Shown here in pieces: positions 34,829-44,815 of a stretch of DNA of 64,000 nt. The DNA is from G963676655 sp963676655. Lineage in GTDB: Bacteria > Verrucomicrobiota > Lentisphaeria > Victivallales > Victivallaceae. Every line of letters begins with the position of its first letter. The first letter of the stretch is position 1. The DNA lies in NCBI GenBank assembly GCA_963676655.2, contig CAXXKX010000003.1:1116001-1180000 (forward strand), given 5' to 3'. The position numbers and the translations under genes are program-made. Under the pieces are notes generated by a model, which had not been told where the DNA came from, did no database searches, and saw nothing but the letters and a program-made list of their open reading frames with translations.

Positions 34829-36304
34829 TTAAGAGTTGAGCCACTCGTCGACCCGGGCTTCATCTTCTTCATTCCAACCGGTAAAAGCGTTGTTCATCAA
34901 GGTCTGGTAATCCGAAGAGGGATTTTCACTCAAACTGTAACTGCTGTCAAAATACAGCCCGTTTTTCGCCTGTCGCCGGAACTGTTTGAAGTTATATTTA
35001 CGATAATCCTCAATTATAGCGTCAGTGGCTTCACGGTCGACAATCTCGGAAAGGTGCTTGTCCATTGCCGCGGCAACTTCTGGTTCGCTGGCCGCCAGAT
35101 TGACCAATTCATCCTGATCTTCACTCAGATTAAACAATTGCGGCGGCATCCCTCGATGAGAAATATATTTGTAATCGCCCTCGCGCAGCATATAACTGCT
35201 TGTATTCGAGGTCACACCGCTGTACATGGCGTAGGCCCAGTTACGGCTGATATCGGTTTCACCCCGGACCAGCGGCAGCAGGGATTCTCCATCAAAGCAC
35301 TCACGCGGCGGCATGCCGGAAAGCTCGCACAACGTCGGCGCGATGTCGATCAGGGAGGCAATATTGTCATACTGCCTACCGGGGATTATGCCGGGACCGG
35401 CCATGATCAACGGAACCCGGACGGAACCGTCATACATACTCATTTTATAGTACAATTGATGTTCCATGGCAAGTTCGCCGTGGTCGCTGGAGAAAATTAT
35501 GGTAGTACTATCGGCCAGCCCGAGTTCATCGATTTTATTGACGATCGCACCGACAATCGCATCCATTTCGGCACACATCGCAAAATAAATCCGGCGCACT
35601 TTGCGGATCATTTCATCATCAAGGCCGTTGCGCCAGGCTTTCGATGCCTGCTGATATTTCAGGGCCGGATGACCACTCTCATCGACCGGCGGAATATCTA
35701 CAAGTTCCTCCGGTATCATTTCCAGCCAGTATTGGTTGGTGATAAACGCGGCATGGACCAGACCGGAATTAAGGGCCAGGAAAAAAGGCTTGTCATTATC
35801 AGTACGGGATTCCAGGAAAGCAGTCGCATTGTCCATCATATCCCAGTCACCTTTATGACAACGGAAATCACGATCTTCCCTGATGATAACACGTTGGGCC
35901 GGATCGGCATTCATTACCGGCAGATGCCGGGTGTTCAGAGGTTCGAGAAAGTCCGCGATACGATTCATCACGCTGTGGTAACCGGTGGTATAATCCCGTT
36001 TCCCGTGATAGGAAACGTCATAAGTAGCGGTAACCGCGTCGGGATAAGCCCACATTCCGGTTTCCAGCCCTTTGAAGTTGTTCCAGCTTTCGCATTTATG
36101 GGAATAAGTACCGGACCACATATTGGCGCGGGAAGGACAGCAGATCGGATGCGTGGAATAGGTATTCGGAAAAAACGCGCCGCGCGCGGCCAGTGCATCG
36201 ATGTTGGGGGTAGCGTTAGTGATTCCGGGGTATTGGCCGAGACGCCCGATCAGTCGACCGTCATAGCTTTCGGCGTGGATCATGACAATATTTTGCTTTT
36301 TCAT
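34829..36304 (-). CDS. Arylsulfatase K-like sulfatase (predicted 2-sulfoglucuronate sulfatase)
   Basis: The 491-residue Cys-type sulfatase has C55-C-P-S-R in ICCPSRANMWSG, with Cys55 the predicted formylglycine. ESWNNFKGLE, GKRDYTTGYHS and SSDHGELAMEH (Asp274, His275) with YKMSMY match, from memory, human arylsulfatase K almost residue for residue. Arylsulfatase K removes 2-sulfate from glucuronate in glycosaminoglycans, so uronate-2-sulfate is the predicted substrate. The first calcium-ligand Asp seems replaced by Glu12 (HAESYDGR against SDSFDGR). No signal peptide is visible. It stands alone next to glycan locus 2, divergent from its regulator. Confidence 0.92.
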   Translation of the reverse strand: MKKQNIVMIHAESYDGRLIGRLGQYPGITNATPNIDALAARGAFFPNTYSTHPICCPSRANMWSGTYSHKCESWNNFKGLETGMWAYPDAVTATYDVSYHGKRDYTTGYHSVMNRIADFLEPLNTRHLPVMNADPAQRVIIREDRDFRCHKGDWDMMDNATAFLESRTDNDKPFFLALNSGLVHAAFITNQYWLEMIPEELVDIPPVDESGHPALKYQQASKAWRNGLDDEMIRKVRRIYFAMCAEMDAIVGAIVNKIDELGLADSTTIIFSSDHGELAMEHQLYYKMSMYDGSVRVPLIMAGPGIIPGRQYDNIASLIDIAPTLCELSGMPPRECFDGESLLPLVRGETDISRNWAYAMYSGVTSNTSSYMLREGDYKYISHRGMPPQLFNLSEDQDELVNLAASEPEVAAAMDKHLSEIVDREATDAIIEDYRKYNFKQFRRQAKNGLYFDSSYSLSENPSSDYQTLMNNAFTGWNEEDEARVDEWLNS

Positions 36305-36758
36305 TAGATTCCTCGCATTTGATTTTTCTCAATGGACCGCAAACAGCCGCGATCCGTGTACAGTTTTCCACCGGCATGACAGAAAATATTCCGGTCCGGC
36401 AAGCACAAAATTTCAAGGCAATCTAATTAAACTATTCACAAATTGCCAAATTACAACCGGATAAATAAAAAAATAACGCGTTTCATGTCAGGAACATACT
36501 GTGACGGACCGACAAAAATCAAAATGAGCTACAAATTTTCATCACGTTTCTAACCCAAGTTACAAAACTTAAGTTATTTATTTAAAAACTGTTATAGTTT
36601 TTTATAAAAGCAGTTAATGATTATTTATCATTTAAACAACCTGGTCGAAAGTTTTATGGCAGGCTCAAATTTACGACTATGTAAATTGATTCTTTAGTCT
36701 TAGTAAAGGAGAGAATATCCAATAACAAATAGAGTTTCATATTTTTTTTCATGCCAAC
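36305..36758. other. Divergent intergenic region, AT-rich, no gene
   Basis: The 535 bases between the sulfatase and the GntR/LacI regulator hold no coding frame. I see the palindrome AACTTAAGTT at about 36568 and other AT-rich inverted segments. The only firm element is the promoter and operator at 36759-36796, listed separately. Confidence 0.6.
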
Positions 36759-36796
36759 TTGACTTTTTAATTTTAAAAATGTATAATACATGTATT
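36759..36796 (+). promoter_or_regulatory. Strong promoter with overlapping 12-bp palindrome
   Basis: TTGACT (36759-36764) and TATAAT (36782-36787) are 17 bases apart, near-consensus sigma-70 boxes. A perfect 12-base palindrome, AATACATGTATT (36785-36796), overlaps the end of the -10 box and the predicted start of transcription. A repressor bound here would block RNA polymerase. The regulator gene starts 44 bases downstream, so this is a good autoregulation site for its own GntR/LacI product. Confidence 0.7.
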
Positions 36797-36839
36797 GTTT
36801 TAGTTTAAAAAAAAAGATACAACAAGAATTAATCGTTTT

Positions 36840-37955
36840 ATGGCAAACAGCATTCCAAGTAAAAAGACCAAGATATACGAAAAAATATCTGCTTCAATAA
36901 AAGAAGGAATAACCAGTGGCAAGCTGAAAATAGGAGAAGCGATTTATTCCGAGCCTGAACTGTGTAAAAAATTCAAAGCATCCAGGACTTCGGTCAGAAC
37001 AGCTATTCGCCAGCTCGTTGCAGAAAACCTGTTGGTCAGCAAGCAGGGAGTCGGAACATTTGTCAAAGGGAACGGTCACGGCTTGATATATAATTGCATC
37101 TGCCTGGTCAATCACCATTCAAGGCGCTTGCAATATGACATAGCCGACACTCATTATATGGACTGCATTTTTGGCGTGGAAGGCGAGGTAACAAAGCATA
37201 AAATTGATTTTCAGGTATTCAGCGGTGTACTCAATTCGGTTGATGATTTACTGGAAGTAAAACAAAATAAAGTTGACGGTCTGATTATAGACGGGGCTTT
37301 TCTGGACTATAATTTCAATGTGGATGACTTTATCCGGATAACTCCGCATACCGTTGTTTTAAATGCTGACCCGAAATCGACAAAACTTCCTTGCATTGTC
37401 CCTGATTATGAAAATGCCTTTGGTGAAATGATAAGTCTGCTGGGCAAGAAGCAAGTTGCCAATGCAATTTTTTTGCATAACGGGATCACCAGCCTGGGTC
37501 AATACAAACTGAAAATGTTTAAAAAAGCCATCAAAAATAAAGGATTCATTTTACCTGAGTTGGTAGATTATTCTGAAAACATGAGCCCGGACAACTTTCT
37601 CCACGACACAAATCATTATATATTGATTTACAATGCCCTGCAGAAATACCTGACCGGTTCTTCACGGCCTTCCTGCATTATCGCCTCACATGACCATGCA
37701 GCCGCAAAAGCTTTACGAGTAGTAAAACAACATAATATGCTGGTTCCGGAGGATATCGGAATTGTCGGCTTCTATAATATGAACATAGCCACGATGTTGG
37801 AGCCATATTTGACAACCGTTGACATTAATATGGGACAGGCTGGAGTTGAAGCGGTAAAATTTTTACTGGATTTAATCCATGACAGAACCAGGGACAGACT
37901 GCGAATGCTGCCCTATCACTTAATGAAAAGACAATCACATAGAATTGCAACATAA
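36840..37955 (+). CDS. GntR-type HTH / LacI-type sensor hybrid regulator
   Basis: The 371-residue protein has a GntR winged helix (about residues 10-75; [23 protein letters not shown]) and a periplasmic-binding-like sensor domain (about 85-360; [28 protein letters not shown]). It is the first gene of glycan locus 2; pseudopilin 2 starts 25 bases after its stop. It likely represses the locus until a sugar derived from the target polysaccharide binds. It is the same architecture as the regulator at 7509. Confidence 0.9.
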   Translation: MANSIPSKKTKIYEKISASIKEGITSGKLKIGEAIYSEPELCKKFKASRTSVRTAIRQLVAENLLVSKQGVGTFVKGNGHGLIYNCICLVNHHSRRLQYDIADTHYMDCIFGVEGEVTKHKIDFQVFSGVLNSVDDLLEVKQNKVDGLIIDGAFLDYNFNVDDFIRITPHTVVLNADPKSTKLPCIVPDYENAFGEMISLLGKKQVANAIFLHNGITSLGQYKLKMFKKAIKNKGFILPELVDYSENMSPDNFLHDTNHYILIYNALQKYLTGSSRPSCIIASHDHAAAKALRVVKQHNMLVPEDIGIVGFYNMNIATMLEPYLTTVDINMGQAGVEAVKFLLDLIHDRTRDRLRMLPYHLMKRQSHRIAT

Positions 37956-37980
37956 GATCAATAAAAAAGGAAACAAAATC

Positions 37981-38643
37981 ATGAAAAAAACAAATGCTTT
38001 TACACTAATAGAGCTTTTGGTAGTAATAGCGATCATCGCGATCCTTGCTTCAATGCTGCTGCCGGCGTTGAACAAAGCACGTATTTCCGCAAAAAAAATT
38101 GCCTGCGTGAACAACCTGAAACAAATAGGATTGATGGTCAATGAATATGTTGATGACCATAATGGTATAATCTTTGAATACCTGCCTGGCTCCCGGCCAT
38201 GGTACCGGTCTGACTACGGGGAGTTGTTCAAAGGCAATTATATTGACAGCTCAAATAGAAAACTTTTCGTTTGCCCGGCCGATGTTAAACCGTTTAATAT
38301 CGACAACTCCAATTTGAATTACAGCTATGGTTTAAATATATATATCACTTCAGACAGCAATCCTTTGGCCCGGGCGGTAAAGCGGGCGTCACAGCCGTCA
38401 AAAGCTGCAGTATTTGTTGATGCGGAAGACGACGGGGCCGAATTATTCGGGTCGCTTGACGGCAGGCCTTACAGGCTGGATAACTCTGCAGACAATGTGG
38501 TTTACAACTATGCGGCGGCGGCACGACACGGAAATGCGATTAATGTGCTTTACCTGGATTTCCATGTTGACGGCATTATCAACCCGATAATTAATATGCC
38601 GCGGGTCTCTTCGGAGCCATTCTGGCATAGTTACGCACCGTAA
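37981..38643 (+). CDS. Pseudopilin 2: prepilin-type N-terminal methylation domain protein
   Basis: The 220-residue protein has leader MKKTNA then [18 protein letters not shown], with Glu5 of the mature form conserved and Ala, not Gly, at the -1 position. The C-terminal domain carries [18 protein letters not shown] near its end, a variant of the N-V-L-x-x-D-G-H motif with Phe in place of Gly. ATG 37981 has AAGGAAAC upstream; an in-frame ATG at 37945 overlaps the regulator and is not needed. It lies between the regulator and the beta-helix protein in one operon. Confidence 0.9.
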   Translation: MKKTNAFTLIELLVVIAIIAILASMLLPALNKARISAKKIACVNNLKQIGLMVNEYVDDHNGIIFEYLPGSRPWYRSDYGELFKGNYIDSSNRKLFVCPADVKPFNIDNSNLNYSYGLNIYITSDSNPLARAVKRASQPSKAAVFVDAEDDGAELFGSLDGRPYRLDNSADNVVYNYAAAARHGNAINVLYLDFHVDGIINPIINMPRVSSEPFWHSYAP

Positions 38644-38689
38644 TAAGCATTATCGATTAAAAATTTTAAAACTTAATAAGAGGAAAATT

Positions 38690-40876
38690 ATGCGATATTT
38701 TTTTGCCGTCGGAATAATTTCCGGCTTGATGGCTCTTCCCTTCAATGTTAACGCGGAAGGAAACCTGCTTACGAACAGCGGATTTGAAGAGATCAAAAAT
38801 ATCGGTCGGGCTGACACAACCGTGCCGGGATGGACCGTCAAAGGCAGGGTTAAGGCGGTAGTACGTCAGGACAGCGCCGAAGATATGTTCGGCAACAAAA
38901 GTTTAAAAATATATTCATTGGAATTCCCGAAAAAAGGAAACTGGGAAATATACCAGGAGATTCCCGCTTCCCGCTTCAAGAAGAACAAGAAATATCGGTT
39001 TACGGGTTGGATGAAGAACTATAAGGGAGGCGGTGCATTCCAGATTTATCTGCTCAAAGACGGTAAAGTCATAAAAAATATTTTTCTGGACACCGAGTCC
39101 AAAGGACGAGGACAAACAGGTTCAGGATGCTGGCTGAAATATACCACGACTTTCACCCCGGAAAACTGCGATAAGATCCGGGTGGCATGCGCGGTGAAAA
39201 ATGACCCGAAATTCCTGAACGACACAACCTGGTTTGACGGTCTGGAACTGGCGTCAGCGGATTACGTAAAAATTGATCCGTTGGCAAACGGCCCTTTTCC
39301 TCCGCAAATATATGTCGACGCCAAAGCCTCTTCTGATGGAGACGGTTCAAAACGCAAGCCGTTCAAATTGATCCAAACAGCACTGGATAAAGCCGGAGCA
39401 GGAACCACGATTTTCCTCCAACCCGGAATTTATACTGAATCATTCTGTTTCCGGCGCGGCGGCAGTAAGGACGCGCCATTGGTCCTGAAAGGCGGACCGG
39501 ATGTCCATATCCAGGCAGCCGGGGCGATTTCATTAAAATGGACTCCGGTTCCGGCCTGGGGGAATGGCGTCTATAAAACAGCCAGCCCGACAGGTTTTAT
39601 CCGCGGGATTTATGTAAACAAAAAACGTTCGCAGGACGGGCTGAAGCTGCCGCTTATCCGATATGAACGCGCCGGCGACGATCAGCGTAAGAAGGATGAC
39701 GTGTATCATTACCGAAATATTTTCAGGGACGGAATCATGACAGAACAGAAACGGCCCGGACAGGGATTTGATGTTTTGCAGGCTGTGGCAATGTACAACC
39801 CTGAAGACAAAAATATTTACATTCGCTTCGGAGATAACACGAACCCGAACAAACTGAAATTCCGGCTGGTAAAAGGTACACAGTTAATTGATCTTGACGG
39901 AATCAAAAACGTTATAATTGAAAACCTGAAGCTGCGCTGTTCAGTCAAAGGCATAGGGGTGAGGCGTTCTGAAAATATCATCATTCGCAATTGCAGCTTT
40001 ACCACCGTCGAGTATGGCGTCAAGGTAAAATTCTCATCCGAAGTCAAGGTCGCCAATTGTGTTCTGACCCTGAACGCCTACCACGCCATGATGCCGCAAA
40101 GCCAGTCGATAAGTACGCCAAACGGTTTGCGGTACCAGGCCGATGTCTGGCGGGCCTTCAAGTGGGTCGGCTATTATGACCGTTGCGGCATTATCATTTC
40201 GGAGTGCCGGAATTGCGAGGTGTTCAGTAACTATATCCATGACCACTGGGATGGGATTTCAGTGGGCGGACAAAAGGGCCCCGGAATTAAGGTTCATCAC
40301 AATTACATTGCCAATATTTGTGATGACGGCTTTACCATTTACGGCGATACCGGGCAGGAATGGTATGGCAATACGATCATCAACGCGTTTGCCTGTTTAC
40401 GTTACTGGAATAACCCGCACAATAAAGGCCCGTTGTATATATACGGAAACCGTTTTATTCACGGCCGTCAGGATAATATCAGGTTTATGCAGGATACAAA
40501 CATGGAAATATATATTTATCATAATACCACTATCGGCGGAGACGGTATCAGATATCATGGCGTAACCAGTTTCGGAACCCCGAACACTTACGTCTATAAC
40601 AACCATTTTCTTGGCGACTTTTATGGTCGAACCTCCGCCGTGCGCCGGGCAAAGACGATCCCCAACTTCAAGGCCGGATATAATACGTATCTCACAGATC
40701 CGCTCCGGGCAATTGCTGAAACCGGAAAGAACGGACATAATTTCCAAGGTGTCAACAACATTGCTAAAGGGGTTGATTTATCCAGCTTCTTCGGTAAACC
40801 GCTGCCGGGTTGCGAGCCGGGATATTTCAAAGGCAAGGCTCCTGACTGCGGAGCAAACGCCTTGAATACCCATTGA
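38690..40876 (+). CDS. Secreted right-handed beta-helix protein with N-terminal carbohydrate-binding-like domain
   Basis: The 728-residue protein has a signal peptide (AVGIISGLMALPFNVNA, cut after Ala near 23) and a jelly-roll domain beginning NLLTNSGFEEI (about 26-190). A parallel beta-helix follows (about 205-650), opened by the DUF1565-type IYVDAKASSDGDGSKRKPF and QTALDKAGAGTTIFLQPGIY. Asn/Gly-rich rungs such as IIIRNCSFTTVEYGVKV and VHHNYIANICDDGFTIYG recur. This fold is used by polysaccharide lyases and epimerases; no catalytic residues can be named. Second secreted product of locus 2, 12 bases before the next gene. Confidence 0.82.
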   Translation: MRYFFAVGIISGLMALPFNVNAEGNLLTNSGFEEIKNIGRADTTVPGWTVKGRVKAVVRQDSAEDMFGNKSLKIYSLEFPKKGNWEIYQEIPASRFKKNKKYRFTGWMKNYKGGGAFQIYLLKDGKVIKNIFLDTESKGRGQTGSGCWLKYTTTFTPENCDKIRVACAVKNDPKFLNDTTWFDGLELASADYVKIDPLANGPFPPQIYVDAKASSDGDGSKRKPFKLIQTALDKAGAGTTIFLQPGIYTESFCFRRGGSKDAPLVLKGGPDVHIQAAGAISLKWTPVPAWGNGVYKTASPTGFIRGIYVNKKRSQDGLKLPLIRYERAGDDQRKKDDVYHYRNIFRDGIMTEQKRPGQGFDVLQAVAMYNPEDKNIYIRFGDNTNPNKLKFRLVKGTQLIDLDGIKNVIIENLKLRCSVKGIGVRRSENIIIRNCSFTTVEYGVKVKFSSEVKVANCVLTLNAYHAMMPQSQSISTPNGLRYQADVWRAFKWVGYYDRCGIIISECRNCEVFSNYIHDHWDGISVGGQKGPGIKVHHNYIANICDDGFTIYGDTGQEWYGNTIINAFACLRYWNNPHNKGPLYIYGNRFIHGRQDNIRFMQDTNMEIYIYHNTTIGGDGIRYHGVTSFGTPNTYVYNNHFLGDFYGRTSAVRRAKTIPNFKAGYNTYLTDPLRAIAETGKNGHNFQGVNNIAKGVDLSSFFGKPLPGCEPGYFKGKAPDCGANALNTH

Positions 40877-40888
40877 TCCGGACAACTG

Positions 40889-43800
40889 ATGACGATGAAC
40901 AAAGCAAACGGAAAAAATATGAAGCTAATATTATTATTGGTATTGGGAATCACGGTATCAGATCAGGTTGCGACAGCTGATGTGTTATTGAAGAATGGCG
41001 ACTTCAGTAAAGCAAATACCAAAGGGCGTCCCCTCGACTGGAGTATTGCCCGCTTTATTTCAGATGTCACCGTGACAAACAAACAGTTGAATGTTAAAAT
41101 AAATTCCGTGCAGAAGATGCAGGGCTATATTGCGCAAACGGTAAAATTGCGCCCCGGCCATATCTATCGTTTAACCGGAGAAGTCCAGTGTTCGCAGCCC
41201 GGAGTCGCTTTTTTGCAAGTAAAGGTTAGACAAAAGAGATATAACGCGGCCGTTCCCGGCACTAAATGGCAAACGGCGTCCATCAATTTTTCAACCGGTT
41301 CAAGCGATAAAGCAACTATCTTATGCAGGATGACTTTTTCAAAAAAAAATCAGGGTACGGTCTGCAGCTTTAGAAAACTGAGCCTGATCGACGCAGGTCT
41401 CTCCGGCCGCACTTCTCCGGGATCAGTAGAAAATTTACTGCCTAATTCAAGTTTCGAAATGGGACGTGAAGCCCGTCAGATTTATGCGTTTACCGGTGAT
41501 TACCGCCGTAATACAACAGCAAAATGGCAAATTGTCAGAGATTGCGCTTATGATGGCAAACAATCGCTATTGATGTCAGGCAAATCCGCTTACACCTGGA
41601 ATGTTCTTTACAGTCGATCAAGCGAATGTGTTTTTTCTGTCTATCTGAAGTCTGATGGCAACGCCCGGGTGGAACTCGGGTTGGAACCGGTATATCTGCA
41701 TACTCAGGGCGGAATCAAGCTTGAAACCGTGAAAAAAAGTTTCAACGTATCAAAGCAATGGAAACGTTATGAAATATCTTTTAAATTGAAAAAGAAGTTA
41801 TCAGGATATTCGTCAAGACAATTATACCGGGTTTGGATAAAACCACTGTCCGATCAGAAAGTATGGGCCGATGCAGCGCAATTGGAGCCGGGCCTGACCA
41901 CTTCGGCATATTCACCGGTTAGTGCAGGCAGCAAACAGCCTTTCGCTTATAATGAAAAGGTCGAGGGTCCGGCATCAACGCCGCAATGGCGCAATAAACA
42001 ATCACGAACCGGAATTGTCAGGTTATCGGTAGCCAATCCAGGAACAAAATCTTTTCAGCAATTTCCCGTCTCCACCGGAATTCCTTTTCCGCCGGGAGAA
42101 TTATTTGATCCGGATGCGGTCAAACTGAAGGATTGCTCAGGGCGCAATGTCCCGGTACAATCCGCCGCGCTTGCCCGGCGGCACCGCGACGGCAGTATAA
42201 TCTCCCTGCTGGTGAATTTTCAAGCTGATGCCGGCAATGCGTATTCATTGCATTACGGCGGCAAAATCGTTAAAAAGGAGCATCCGGCCGATCTGGTTTG
42301 TCTTCGGAATGACAAATATATTATTGACACTGGAGCCGTACAGGCGGTAATTGACCGCAAAAACTTTCGCGGTTTTTCGCGTATAAGCAATAAACAGAAC
42401 CACCAGGTCATTGAAGGGCCAGACTCAGGATGCTTCATAATCACCCCTGACAACAAAATTTATTCGTCATTTCACAGCCGTGGAAATGTTGTCATTGAAC
42501 GCAACGGCCCTTTACACGCGGTCATTCGTGCAGACGGAGTACACCGTTCAACTGACGGAAAAGAACTGCTGCATTACATAGTGAGAATCCACGCTTATGC
42601 AGGTAAACCTTATTTTCTGGTTGAAATAACTTATGAAAACCGCGAAAAACAATATAATACCCTGATCAAAGCCATTGGCCTGGAACTGCCGCTGCCTGAA
42701 ACGGATAAAGTTGTTTACCAACTGACAGACGGCGGCAGCAAAGCGGTATCACTGGGGAATAAAGGTGTTGACCTGACGCAGTTGCATGAGGAATACGGTT
42801 ACGGAAAATACAGCATCGCCATCAATAACGGCAGTCGTCAGACGATTGATAACTCCAGGGCTAACGGCGTTTTCCAGGCGGGTAAAAGTGCCGTGGCGAT
42901 TAAAGATTTCTGGCAGCGTAATCCATTAGCAGTGAGCATCAACCGGCACAAAATATCGGTTTATCTCTGGCCGGAACGGGAAGTGAAATATGCCGATCTA
43001 CCATTCGGCATGGCCTCGAGCATTTCTATCGCCTACGCTCCTTTCGGCAATGCACCCGAAGCGAATATGCTGGTTAATCATACTCCCTTGCCGCAAGCAT
43101 CTCCCGAGTGGATCGCGGCAAGTAAAGTATTCGGTAATTTTCTGGTTCCCAAAGAGGCGAAATTGAAATATCCGCGCTATCACCGTTACCTTCAGGCCGT
43201 TTTCAACCGCATAACTCATCTCCCCGCAACCATGGACTTTACCGGTACGATCAATTACGGGGAATTCGGCGGATCGACTAAAAGATTGAACAATGAAAGC
43301 GTGATAAATATGAGTTTGTGGCTGCAGTATGTCCGCAGCGGCGAATCGGATATTTTCAATCTGGCGCAGGCAATGACGCAGCATCAGCGTGAAGTAGACG
43401 TATGCCATGCCGGAGAAGGGGCGTGTTTTATGCACACCCATTGCGCCCTGATCAATACCTCGTATATGTTCCATACCGGACATTTCTGGATAACGGGGTT
43501 GATCTGGCATTATCTGCTGACCGGGGACATGCGTTCGTACAACGTGGCCAGGGACCTTGGCGCCAATTTGCTGTTGAAATACCGTCTCTCACACTACAAA
43601 GGGCGTGAACGGGCCAGAATGCTGCTGCATCTGGCGGAGCTTTATGAGTTGACTCATCTGGAATGTTTTCGCCATGCCTATGAGACCCATTACAACTTCG
43701 GACAACCAAGTCCGACCAAAGGGGATTACTATATCGGCATTGGTTTGTTGTGTCTGAAGAAATGGTATGACGTAACCGGTGAAAAAAAATATCTGGACCG

Positions 43801-44815
43801 TTTTATCAGAGACGCCAGGGAAATTCTCGAGCTCCGTAAAAAGAGCAAATACGGAAAAACCAGTTTTGACGCCCCGGACTATGCCGTCGGCAGCGGCCGG
43901 GACTGGTATTTGTTTCAAGCCATGGCGGAAGTCGCCGAGGTGACCGGAGACCGGCAGTATATTACGACCTTTTATGACTGGATGGTCGCCTATATGATTC
44001 ATCCGACCGGAAGCTCAATTAACGCGGTTCAAGGATCTTGCTTTTTAAAATCAGCCGAAAAGCTTGGAATCAAAGAAAACCCAATGACGCCTCGAAATTT
44101 ACTGGGAATTGCCGGAATGACCGGTTGTTACTGCTCCAGTTTGAACATGATAATAGATCCGATCGGCAAGAACGCGACTGTTAATATCTACAGAGCCAGG
44201 CCGTTCCGTTACTGGAAGAGTATCAAAAGCAAAGGCGAAGACACCATTAAATATAAAATTGTTCCTCCGAATGCATTAAAAAATAGTTTCGGGACTCTTT
44301 CCGGTCCCAGACCGATATCGGATAAGGAAATAGTTTTGCCACAGACAACAAAAACATACCAGCTTGACTTGAAATTCATAAATGATGCCTGGGGCGCGGT
44401 CAGCGTATCAAACGGAAAAGTATTTTTAAAGGCCGATCAATATTTCGCGGCCAGAACCGCGCCTTTGACCTCCCGGGATTTTGAGTTCACCGCAATCCCC
44501 ACTGATCAATTGACGGTTGTTTTGCAATGGAGAAAGAAAAATATTATTAGTGAAGAAGGCAAAACCTTCGGCATTATGCTTAAGGCTCCGGATGGAACCG
44601 TCATTGGCTCCGCCCGCTGGGCTGTTCCGGTCGGTTCTGTTTTTAATATGGACGGTTCCCCCATGCGAAAAACCGTCGATTCCTTGACCATCCTCATTCC
44701 GGCCCGATATCGGGCCAAACCCGTAAAAGTGTTTATTGCCGCTCCCAAAGCGACAAGATGGAAATTCGGCAAACTGAAAAAACCGTTTCTGGAACTCCTG
44801 ACTCAGGGAAAATAA
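40889..44815 (+). CDS. Secreted PcRGLX/YetA-like (exo-rhamnogalacturonan lyase family) multidomain protein
   Basis: The 1308-residue protein has a signal peptide (KLILLLVLGITVSDQVATA) and two N-terminal carbohydrate-binding-like jelly rolls (about 32-165 and 185-335, the second opening NLLPNSSFEMG). A segment (about 370-470; STGIPFPPGELFDPDAVKL, then ARRHRDGSIISLLVNFQ) matches the N-terminal barrel of PcRGLX/YetA-like proteins. A helical toroid region follows (about 790-1090; MFHTGHFWITGLIWHYLLTGD). This family includes PL26 exo-lyases acting on rhamnogalacturonan I. An alternative ATG lies at 40919. Last gene of locus 2. Confidence 0.78.
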   Translation: MTMNKANGKNMKLILLLVLGITVSDQVATADVLLKNGDFSKANTKGRPLDWSIARFISDVTVTNKQLNVKINSVQKMQGYIAQTVKLRPGHIYRLTGEVQCSQPGVAFLQVKVRQKRYNAAVPGTKWQTASINFSTGSSDKATILCRMTFSKKNQGTVCSFRKLSLIDAGLSGRTSPGSVENLLPNSSFEMGREARQIYAFTGDYRRNTTAKWQIVRDCAYDGKQSLLMSGKSAYTWNVLYSRSSECVFSVYLKSDGNARVELGLEPVYLHTQGGIKLETVKKSFNVSKQWKRYEISFKLKKKLSGYSSRQLYRVWIKPLSDQKVWADAAQLEPGLTTSAYSPVSAGSKQPFAYNEKVEGPASTPQWRNKQSRTGIVRLSVANPGTKSFQQFPVSTGIPFPPGELFDPDAVKLKDCSGRNVPVQSAALARRHRDGSIISLLVNFQADAGNAYSLHYGGKIVKKEHPADLVCLRNDKYIIDTGAVQAVIDRKNFRGFSRISNKQNHQVIEGPDSGCFIITPDNKIYSSFHSRGNVVIERNGPLHAVIRADGVHRSTDGKELLHYIVRIHAYAGKPYFLVEITYENREKQYNTLIKAIGLELPLPETDKVVYQLTDGGSKAVSLGNKGVDLTQLHEEYGYGKYSIAINNGSRQTIDNSRANGVFQAGKSAVAIKDFWQRNPLAVSINRHKISVYLWPEREVKYADLPFGMASSISIAYAPFGNAPEANMLVNHTPLPQASPEWIAASKVFGNFLVPKEAKLKYPRYHRYLQAVFNRITHLPATMDFTGTINYGEFGGSTKRLNNESVINMSLWLQYVRSGESDIFNLAQAMTQHQREVDVCHAGEGACFMHTHCALINTSYMFHTGHFWITGLIWHYLLTGDMRSYNVARDLGANLLLKYRLSHYKGRERARMLLHLAELYELTHLECFRHAYETHYNFGQPSPTKGDYYIGIGLLCLKKWYDVTGEKKYLDRFIRDAREILELRKKSKYGKTSFDAPDYAVGSGRDWYLFQAMAEVAEVTGDRQYITTFYDWMVAYMIHPTGSSINAVQGSCFLKSAEKLGIKENPMTPRNLLGIAGMTGCYCSSLNMIIDPIGKNATVNIYRARPFRYWKSIKSKGEDTIKYKIVPPNALKNSFGTLSGPRPISDKEIVLPQTTKTYQLDLKFINDAWGAVSVSNGKVFLKADQYFAARTAPLTSRDFEFTAIPTDQLTVVLQWRKKNIISEEGKTFGIMLKAPDGTVIGSARWAVPVGSVFNMDGSPMRKTVDSLTILIPARYRAKPVKVFIAAPKATRWKFGKLKKPFLELLTQGK

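Noticed and set aside
35054..36307. 417-codon plus-strand open frame opposite the ARSK-like sulfatase
   Set aside because: It is exactly antisense to a gene with clear family motifs; its translation is His/Ile/Arg-rich without domains and it exists because of codon bias on the other strand.
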